Below, piece after piece: positions 6,540 to 11,289 of a DNA stretch of 11,289 nucleotides; positions within the stretch are counted from its first letter, which is position 1, and each line of letters starts with the position of its first letter. Below the pieces are notes generated by a model, which searched no databases, was not told the origin of the DNA, and saw nothing but the letters and a program-made list of their open reading frames with translations. Position numbers and translations under genes: made by a program. The stretch lies in contig DAOTHJ010000033.1 of assembly GCA_035447605.1 (NCBI GenBank), forward strand, positions 1 to 11,289, read 5' to 3'. Source of the DNA: UMGS1668 sp035447605 (GTDB taxonomy: Bacteria > Bacillota > Clostridia > Oscillospirales > Ruminococcaceae).

Positions 6540-6568
6540 ATCATATGGAAAGGCGGCGATGGCTTGAA
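6540..6568 (-). promoter_or_regulatory. candidate promoter of the TRAP permease
   Basis: On the minus strand TTCAAG (6568-6563), a 17-nt spacer and TATGAT (6545-6540). The -35 box overlaps the ApbE start codon, and the transcription start (about 6533) falls in the -10 box of the opposite promoter, so the two promoters would exclude each other. The -35 match is weak. Confidence 0.45.
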
Positions 6569-7556
6569 AAAAATCGCGGGACTGCTGGCGCTGCTGCTCA
6601 TGCTGACGAGCTGCGCACCGACCTCAAAATACCAGAAAGATTTTTTTGCGATGGATACGTTCTTCGAGCTGACAGCCTACGGCGAACATGCGCCGGAAGC
6701 TTTGGAGGCCGCCGAAGCGCTCTCGATGGAGCTCGACGCCGAGCTCTCCGCAACAGACCCCGAGAGTACGCTGTATGCGCTCAATGAAGCCGAAGGAGGC
6801 GCCGTTGAAGGCAGCATCGCGGAACTTCTGAAAATCGCGCTTCCTTTATGTAAATCGACCGACGGCGCATTTGACATCTCGCTGCTCCGGCTCTCGCAGG
6901 CATGGGGCTTCTCCGGCGGCGAAGAGCGGGTACCCGAGGCATCCGAAATTGCCGCGCTGCTGAAGTCCGCGGGCTGGGAAAAAATCGTCTATGAAAATAA
7001 CACTGTCACAATCCCTGAGGGAGCCGGCCTCGATTTCGGCGCCATTGCCAAAGGATATACCAGCCAGAAAATCTCGGACCTGCTCGCCTCTTACGGCGTG
7101 GAATCCGCCATGCTCTCGCTCGGCGGAAATGTGCAGGTGCTCGGCAGAAAACCGGATGGGACTCTTTGGAACATCGGAATTGCGGACCCCTCCGACGATA
7201 CCCGGGTCGCAGGCAGTGTTTCGGTTGAAAATGCGGTGGTCATAACCTCCGGCCCCTATAAGCGTTATTTTGAGCAGGACGGCATCCGTTATCACCATAT
7301 TCTCGACCCGGAGACCGGTTCTCCCGCTGAGAGCGGCTTACTCTCCGTGACGATCATCTCGGAGAACGGCGCGCTTGCGGATGCGCTCTCCACCGCCCTG
7401 TTTGTGATGGGTGAGGAGGGGGCGCTGGACTACTGGCGTGAGCACGATGGTTTTGAAGTGGTGCTCATTACGGAGGACGGCCGCGTGCTCGCAACCGAAG
7501 GGGCCGCATTCACGCCCGCCGAAGACTCCGATTATTCGTATTCCGTTGTCGGGTGA
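6564..7556 (+). CDS. apbE: FAD:protein FMN transferase, ApbE family lipoprotein
   Basis: A 330-aa flavin transferase that takes FMN from FAD and links it to a threonine of extracytoplasmic redox proteins (known targets include NqrB/C, RnfD/G and FMN-binding-domain reductases). A TTG start precedes KKIAGLLALLLMLTSC17, a lipoprotein signal with lipobox L-T-S-C; GGAAAGG is upstream. Family blocks occur in order: MDTFFELTAYG (30-40), STDGAFDIS (98-106), WGF (114-116), LDFGAIAKGYTSQKI (156-170), SLGGNVQVLG (185-194), TSGPYKRYF (228-236), HHILDPETGSPA (244-255) and the metal-binding ADALSTALFVMG (272-283). The length is typical. No flavinylation target (SGAT-type motif) was seen in the other proteins here, so the partner lies elsewhere. 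It is divergent from the TRAP genes. Confidence 0.94.
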   Translation: MKKIAGLLALLLMLTSCAPTSKYQKDFFAMDTFFELTAYGEHAPEALEAAEALSMELDAELSATDPESTLYALNEAEGGAVEGSIAELLKIALPLCKSTDGAFDISLLRLSQAWGFSGGEERVPEASEIAALLKSAGWEKIVYENNTVTIPEGAGLDFGAIAKGYTSQKISDLLASYGVESAMLSLGGNVQVLGRKPDGTLWNIGIADPSDDTRVAGSVSVENAVVITSGPYKRYFEQDGIRYHHILDPETGSPAESGLLSVTIISENGALADALSTALFVMGEEGALDYWREHDGFEVVLITEDGRVLATEGAAFTPAEDSDYSYSVVG

Positions 7557-7641
7557 GCCTCTTTTCAGTGCGGTTTCGGAGATCCATGTTTCCGACGCAC
7601 AGGCTTTCCTTTAAAACCGAGTTTTCTTCTTACAAAACAGA

Positions 7642-7679
7642 CCAACCGAAAGTCTCCCTTCCGGTTGGCCTTTTCTTTT
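7642..7679 (+). terminator. intrinsic terminator after apbE
   Basis: CCAACCG/CGGTTGG (7642-7648/7662-7668) is followed by CC, TTTT, C and TTTT. It may also act weakly on the converging ATPase gene. A looser hairpin (around GTGCG at 7568-7572 and CGCAC downstream) precedes it. Confidence 0.75.
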
Positions 7680-7687
7680 GCCCTTGT

Positions 7688-9076
7688 TTATTTAAAGAAG
7701 CCGGCCGCATCCACCAGACGGAGCTTGGTGTTCTCCAGATTCTTAAGCTCACGCGGATACTCCCGGATGGAAAAAAGCGTCTCAAAGCGCTCCCAGAAAT
7801 CCAAAAAGAGTCTGTCATCCGAAGAGACGAGTTGTTTGAGCATGGAGGCATCCGCCGGCACATTCTCCCAGCAGCAGTGGCCGAACAGGATCTGCCGGCT
7901 GCGGGGATTGGCGACAACCAGCCGGGAATCGGCATACTCCTTGAGGGAACTCCAGTAGCCGCCGACCGACGCGCCCAAAAACGGCAGCGTTCCACGGCGG
8001 TTGCTGCGCTGGAGGTACTGCCCGCAGATCTTGCGGAACGGGCGGTCCGACAGGTACTCATCAATCTGCTCCCGCAGATCTTCCCCGCCGACTGTCTCTC
8101 CTCTCCGGATGGCCGTCATGTTCGGCATCACGAAACGGAACCAGAATGCCAGCGATTCCTCAGAAATCGCATAGACGCCCTTGCGGCTGACCTTGTTCTC
8201 CTCTCCAAACGGGGTCTCCCTCGTCACTGCCTGCATCTGAAGCAGCGTCAGCAAATATTTGTTGACCTTTGTGCTGCTCTCCCCTGTCGCGGCGACAATC
8301 TCGTTGATCCGGCAGGCGCCGTTTGCGATAGCCGCGAGAATCGAGTGATAAAATTCCGGCTCACGGAGCTCGTCAAGAAATAGACCCGGCGGCTCATACA
8401 GCAGCGGCGCGCCCTCCGTCAGAAAGATCCGTCGGATGTTCTCCTCAAAGCTCTGCCCCTCCCGGACCAGAGAGAGATACTCCGGGATTCCGCCCAGACA
8501 GCCGTAAAAACGCAGCTTGTCCGCCGGAGAGAAGCTCTTCGGCAGGAGTTTGGCGGCGTCAAAATAATCCAAAGAATCCAGCTTCGATACCACCGGCCGG
8601 CGCACCGATGCTCCGGCATCCGGGTCCTCGGCGATGATCTCGCTCTCGGTAAAAAAGACGCGCCCGCAGGAGGCCAGCACATAGAGGCCGGTCCCTTTCC
8701 ATTCCCGGTTCATCGCGGCGCGGAAACTCTGAAAGATCTCCCCGTCGCTGAATACGAGATCGGCAAAGTCGTCGATCACCAGCAGAAAGCGGCCCTTTTT
8801 CGCAAAATCCGTGATGCGGGAGAAGGCCTCTTTCCAGTTGTCGAAATGCTCCTCTGCCGAAGAATACGCCGAAACCGCCTGCTCAAACAGGCGGAGATTC
8901 ATGTACGAGTTGAGCTTTTGGGCGGAAAAAAAAACGACCGGCTTCTCCTTTGCAAAAGCGGCACAGACGGCGGTCTTCCCTGTTTTGGGGCCGCCGTACA
9001 GGACCATGAAATGAAACTCTCCGGTCTTCCAATACTTTTCCATCGAGTCGAGCTTGCTTTCCCTTCCGATCAGCAC
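7688..9076 (-). CDS. archaeal-type AAA ATPase with DUF234-like C-terminus
   Basis: A 462-aa protein of the ATPase_2 (PF01637) plus DUF234 architecture, a STAND/AAA-like NTPase group common in anaerobes and archaea, with no agreed cellular role. Visible parts are the N-terminal LIGRESKLDSME, Walker A GGPKTGKT (28-35), Walker B FLLVIDDFADLV (97-108), LYVLASCGRVFF (131-142) at the usual position for sensor 1, and LGGIPEYLSLV typical of the family. A winged-helix segment (around INEIVAATGESSTKVNKYLLTL) follows, then a C-terminal nuclease-like DUF234 region (FWFRFVMPN, FRKICGQYL). The GTG start is supported by AAGGGGG (9091-9085). It is monocistronic: its own promoter lies upstream and the neighbouring genes are unrelated. 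The function is unknown; roles in DNA-linked processes or toxin-like systems are speculation. Confidence 0.88.
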   Translation of the reverse strand: MLIGRESKLDSMEKYWKTGEFHFMVLYGGPKTGKTAVCAAFAKEKPVVFFSAQKLNSYMNLRLFEQAVSAYSSAEEHFDNWKEAFSRITDFAKKGRFLLVIDDFADLVFSDGEIFQSFRAAMNREWKGTGLYVLASCGRVFFTESEIIAEDPDAGASVRRPVVSKLDSLDYFDAAKLLPKSFSPADKLRFYGCLGGIPEYLSLVREGQSFEENIRRIFLTEGAPLLYEPPGLFLDELREPEFYHSILAAIANGACRINEIVAATGESSTKVNKYLLTLLQMQAVTRETPFGEENKVSRKGVYAISEESLAFWFRFVMPNMTAIRRGETVGGEDLREQIDEYLSDRPFRKICGQYLQRSNRRGTLPFLGASVGGYWSSLKEYADSRLVVANPRSRQILFGHCCWENVPADASMLKQLVSSDDRLFLDFWERFETLFSIREYPRELKNLENTKLRLVDAAGFFK

Positions 9077-9131
9077 CGGTTCCGCCCCCTTAATTTATAT
9101 ATTTATAGGTATTATATTTGTGTGGATTTTC

Positions 9132-9160
9132 ATTTTATCAAAGGAATCCGGCGATGTCAA
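9132..9160 (-). promoter_or_regulatory. promoter of the ATPase gene
   Basis: On the minus strand a perfect TTGACA (9160-9155), a 17-nt spacer and TAAAAT (9137-9132). The roughly 50-nt leader is extremely AT-rich (9091-9118) and contains a second TATAAT at a 19-nt distance from a TTGATA. Confidence 0.8.
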
Positions 9161-9262
9161 GGGAAAAACAGCGGAATTGCGGGAATTTTTAAAGAATCCG
9201 GCGTATTTGTGAAAAAGACGCCGTTTTTCTTGCGTTGGGGTGCGGCCCCAAGGAAATTCTTT
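9161..9262. other. intergenic region upstream of the ATPase gene, no gene seen
   Basis: This is the remainder of a 306-bp gap (9077-9382). It contains a 6-bp hairpin CGGCGT/ACGCCG followed by TTTTT on the + strand (9199-9228) and a compact hairpin TTGGGG/CCCCAA (9235-9240/9246-9251). No + strand gene lies upstream that would need a terminator, so their purpose is unclear. Confidence 0.4.
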
Positions 9263-9267
9263 ATAAT

Positions 9268-9298
9268 AAAACCGCCCGGGCATTTTTTACCCGGGCGG
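9268..9298 (-). terminator. intrinsic terminator of the NPNTG surface-protein gene
   Basis: A perfect 9-bp stem CCGCCCGGG/CCCGGGCGG (9272-9280/9290-9298) with a 9-nt loop. On the minus strand it is followed by TTTTATTAT. The same GC stem recurs in the terminator at 11103-11139 behind the paralogous gene. Confidence 0.88.
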
Positions 9299-9382
9299 CT
9301 TTATCATGGACCATAGATGTGCTCGCCGTTCCTGAAGAAATGCACTCCCGAAAGAAGCATCCGCTCCGATCAGGCAGGCGTC

Positions 9383-9474
9383 TTATTTCTTCAAAGCTAC
9401 CGCAGCGGCGGAAACCAGAGAGATCACAGCCAGAGCAACCGCGACGCCGGCAACTTCGGAAGCACCGGTGTTCG
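9383..9474 (-). repeat. direct repeat of the anchor-coding region, copy 1
   Basis: The last 30 codons and stop of the surface-protein gene match 11198-11289 at 85 of 92 positions. The inner 55 bases (9420-9474) are identical to 11235-11289. Confidence 0.95.
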
Positions 9475-10825
9475 GATTCTCTTCTGTCTCGACCGGAGCG
9501 GCCTCAGGGGCAAGCTCCACGTCGGAGAGGTAATACTGGCCAAGGGTATCGCCGGCTTCGCGTTTAATCTCGACGTCGACTTCATCGTCGCCCTTGCCGA
9601 CAGCGACCTTCTCAACCAGAGTCAGCTGATCGCCGACCAGCTCATAGAGGAAGTAATCGCCGGCTTTGGCCGCATCTTCGATCGGGAAAGTATAGGTGAT
9701 GACGAAATCGGAATCCAGAACGTTGGTAAGGTCGAGGAAGTTGAGAGCGGCAAGTTCCGCATCCTCATCAAGCGCCTGAACATCGTCATCGACGTCGGTG
9801 TCAAAGAAGAAGCAAATGCCAGACTGGCCCTTAACAATCTTGCCGATTTCGACTTCGAGGTCGTCGTCAACGCCGACGATCAGCGTGGAGCCGATGATCT
9901 CGGCAAAGGAATCCTTTTCGATCACATACGGGATATGGCTCCAGTCTCCATATGGGATTTCGGGCTCCTCCTCGCTCTCTCCATCTGCATACTGCCAGGG
10001 ATCGATAATCTCAAAGATCCAGATGATATCTCCCGTGACGTCCTCATAGGCATCGGCGAAATCATCGTTATCCCAGGCGTTATCCGGAATCAGGCGATAG
10101 CCAAGGTCAAGCTCCATGGCCTCATCCTCGTCGGCATAGGTATCGACGTCATCCTCATAGACCGCCCACGGATAGATGCAGAACCAGAGTTTTTCGGTTT
10201 CCTTGACGTAATCCGCGCCGGTGGTGTTCTCGCGGAATTTCAGCGTGACATAGTTATTAAGGCTGACCTTCGCACCGGCATAGGTCGGGAAATCGAAATA
10301 GACGAAATACAGATCCAGATCGGCCTCGTCGTGCTCGTCGTTCCAGGTGAACGCCGTATCGTCAAAATAATCCGGAGCCGGATCCGCATCAATCACCGGA
10401 ACAAGATCTTCCAGATCAAAGTCGTCAAACGGCCAGCTGGATTTGGTCTTGATATCGGTCACATGGCCGTCGTTGTAGGAGAAGGATTTTACATAATCGT
10501 TCAGTTTGTAGACGGTGACGTCGATCAGGCCCTTTTCGGACTCCACCTTGATGGAGCTCAGGGTGTCACCCTCCGGAGCAGTCGGAAAAATCTGTTCGAC
10601 CGTATCCGTACCGTCGATCAGGGTTGCAAAATCGCCGAAATTATACGGACCGATCAGAACATTCTCATTGTTGATATCCCAGTTCCAGTTGACCCAGGTG
10701 AAGCCCCAATCCACTTCAGAGCTCTCCGCACCCGGCACGACCAACGTGATGCTCGCGGCGAAAGAGGTGACGCCCATCGCCAGAACCATAATCAAAGCAA
10801 GAGCAAGTGCAAGTACTTTTTTCAT
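9383..10825 (-). CDS. secreted, highly acidic surface protein with NPNTG anchor
   Basis: A 480-aa protein of unknown function. The start at 10825 (not 10897) is chosen because GGAGGAG (10837-10831) is correctly spaced and the protein then begins with a signal peptide, MKKVLALALALIMVLAMG with S-F-A cleavage near residue 23. The mature part is strongly acidic and rich in Trp, Tyr and Phe, with Asp/Glu clusters around 131-176, 224-290 and 319-357. It looks like beta-rich domains. The segment before the tail (about 375-438, FPIEDAAKAGDYFLYEL ... LGQYYLSDVEL) resembles the small beta-sandwich seen next to anchors in gut Clostridia. The C-terminus has NPNTG (450-454), a hydrophobic helix (458-477) and a KK end, the layout of a sortase signal with N in place of L. 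It has its own promoter and terminator, and a paralogue is adjacent. Confidence 0.85.
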   Translation of the reverse strand: MKKVLALALALIMVLAMGVTSFAASITLVVPGAESSEVDWGFTWVNWNWDINNENVLIGPYNFGDFATLIDGTDTVEQIFPTAPEGDTLSSIKVESEKGLIDVTVYKLNDYVKSFSYNDGHVTDIKTKSSWPFDDFDLEDLVPVIDADPAPDYFDDTAFTWNDEHDEADLDLYFVYFDFPTYAGAKVSLNNYVTLKFRENTTGADYVKETEKLWFCIYPWAVYEDDVDTYADEDEAMELDLGYRLIPDNAWDNDDFADAYEDVTGDIIWIFEIIDPWQYADGESEEEPEIPYGDWSHIPYVIEKDSFAEIIGSTLIVGVDDDLEVEIGKIVKGQSGICFFFDTDVDDDVQALDEDAELAALNFLDLTNVLDSDFVITYTFPIEDAAKAGDYFLYELVGDQLTLVEKVAVGKGDDEVDVEIKREAGDTLGQYYLSDVELAPEAAPVETEENPNTGASEVAGVAVALAVISLVSAAAVALKK

Positions 10826-10857
10826 ATTTTCTCCTCCAGTTTTTGTGTATTTGTCCA

Positions 10858-10885
10858 GAAAAATATGCTCCCCACCATATTTTTC
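10858..10885 (-). promoter_or_regulatory. 5' UTR stem-loop of the surface-protein mRNA
   Basis: A perfect 10-bp stem GAAAAATATG/CATATTTTTC encloses an 8-nt loop, GTGGGGAG on the minus strand. It lies about 5 nt after the predicted transcription start and about 33 nt before the ATG, a position suited to stabilising the mRNA or to regulation. Its purine-rich loop resembles a ribosome binding site. Confidence 0.6.
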
Positions 10886-10897
10886 TAGCTTAATCAT

Positions 10898-10926
10898 AGT
10901 GTAATACCGCTGTAACCTTTTGTCAA
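10898..10926 (-). promoter_or_regulatory. promoter of the surface-protein gene
   Basis: Minus-strand TTGACA (10926-10921), a 17-nt spacer and TACACT (10903-10898). Start expected near 10891, leader about 65 nt. Confidence 0.82.
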
Positions 10927-11102
10927 TAGTTCCCCGGGGAGAAATTTGGTTTTTTTTACCTTACTATTATCCATAAATTGAATAACTCTTTATAAATCGG
11001 CCCTTTTTCTCCCCACCAAAGCGGGATAATATTTGTTTTTCTGATACGTATGCCCATTTTTCGTTTCCGGGCCATTCCACGGCCTGTTTGAAAAGGGTAA
11101 CA
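10927..11102. other. AT-rich upstream region, no gene seen
   Basis: Part of the 372-bp gap between the two surface-protein genes. It contains a palindrome TCCCCGGGGA (around 10931-10940) just upstream of the -35 box and a second copy of the decamer CTCCCCACCA (11009-11018), first found at 10868-10877 in the leader hairpin. No open reading frame or RNA gene was recognised. Confidence 0.5.
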
Positions 11103-11139
11103 AAAAGCCGCCCGGGTGGAGAGTGCCCGGGCGGCTTTT
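11103..11139 (-). terminator. intrinsic terminator of the partial paralogue
   Basis: A perfect 14-bp stem AAAAGCCGCCCGGG/CCCGGGCGGCTTTT (11103-11116/11126-11139) with a 9-nt loop and U runs on both strands. Its core matches the terminator at 9272-9298. Confidence 0.9.
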
Positions 11140-11161
11140 ATCAGGTATTAGTTAGTTGTTG

Positions 11162-11194
11162 TTCCTTTGAAAGGAATCAGACTCGAAAGAGTCT
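11162..11194 (-). other. two small hairpins in the 3' UTR of the paralogue
   Basis: TTCCTTT/AAAGGAA (11162-11168/11170-11176) and AGACTC-GAAA-GAGTCT as written on the + strand (11179-11194). They sit immediately after the stop codon of the partial gene. On the minus strand the second loop reads TTTC. Confidence 0.5.
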
Positions 11195-11197
11195 AAC

Positions 11198-11289
11198 TTA
11201 TTTCTTCAGGGAGACAGCAGCAGCGGAAACCAGGGAGATCACAGCCAGAGCAACCGCGACGCCGGCAACTTCGGAAGCACCGGTGTTCG
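11198..11289 (-). CDS. NPNTG-anchored surface protein, C-terminal end only (partial)
   Basis: Only the last 30 codons and the TAA (11200-11198) are present; the gene continues beyond the right edge. The visible peptide, NTGASEVAGVAVALAVISL followed by VSAAAVSLKK, is the end of the same anchor as in the gene at 9383-10825, with a single visible residue change (Ala to Ser before LKK). It is on the same strand and lies upstream of that gene, so the two are tandem paralogues. It has its own terminator (11103-11139). The N-terminal domain, and hence the degree of overall relatedness, cannot be seen. Confidence 0.85.
   Translation of the reverse strand, partial: NTGASEVAGVAVALAVISLVSAAAVSLKK
11198..11289 (-). 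repeat. direct repeat of the anchor-coding region, copy 2
   Basis: Partner of 9383-9474. All seven differences lie in the first 37 positions on the + strand; the last 55 bases are identical and run exactly to the window edge. Confidence 0.95.

Noticed and set aside
9317..10888. A 523-codon open frame on the + strand
   Set aside because: It is antisense to the acidic surface protein. GAC, GAT and GTC codons on the minus strand rarely create stops on the other strand. The opposite frame has the signal peptide, ribosome binding site, promoter and terminator.
10826..10897. A longer start for the acidic surface protein
   Set aside because: It would overlap the promoter -10 and the leader hairpin; GGAGGAG and the signal peptide support 10825.
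1..11289. CRISPR array, transposase, integrase or phage genes
   Set aside because: No regularly spaced repeats and no recombinase motifs were seen in any coding frame.

Overview
The window reads as a GC-rich, low-coding-gap segment of a Gram-positive anaerobe, most likely a gut-type member of the Clostridia (Oscillospirales-like is a guess). The grounds are Firmicutes-type strong Shine-Dalgarno sites, near-consensus sigma-A promoters, TTG and GTG starts, a TAXI-type TRAP transporter, and C-terminal NPxTG-like surface anchors. No taxon can be assigned from sequence reading alone.

Layout, left to right. At the left edge a near-perfect promoter fires leftward into what looks like an rRNA operon leader (1-89). 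Divergent from it lie a tRNA-Arg(CCG) gene (155-229) and a small GtrA-like membrane protein (451-894). After a 274-bp non-coding stretch that ends in a strong terminator comes a compact three-gene redox operon on the + strand (1300-2957): an ArsR-family repressor, a membrane-tethered thioredoxin and a CcdA/DsbD-type electron-transfer membrane protein. A bidirectional terminator separates it from a minus-strand TRAP transporter: fused permease (6491-4623), then TAXI-type binding lipoprotein (4183-3224). The 439 bp between these two genes contain a diverged tandem duplication that looks like former or cryptic coding sequence. Divergent from the permease is a lipoprotein ApbE flavin transferase (6564-7556), with promoters that appear to overlap face to face. 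Next, on the minus strand, is a stand-alone archaeal-type AAA ATPase with a DUF234-like C-terminus (9076-7688).

The right part (9383-11289, minus strand) holds a very acidic secreted protein with a C-terminal NPNTG anchor and the last 30 codons of a tandem paralogue with nearly the same anchor. Both are followed by terminators with the same GC stem. The last 55 bases of the window are an exact copy of 9420-9474, so the window probably ends at an assembly break in this repeat; the left end falls in a probable multicopy rRNA leader.

Functionally, Trx and CcdA should pass reducing equivalents from the cytoplasm to the outer face of the membrane under ArsR control. The TRAP pair imports an unknown organic acid or amino acid. 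ApbE covalently attaches FMN to an extracytoplasmic partner that is not in this window. No mobile element, CRISPR array or phage gene was seen.
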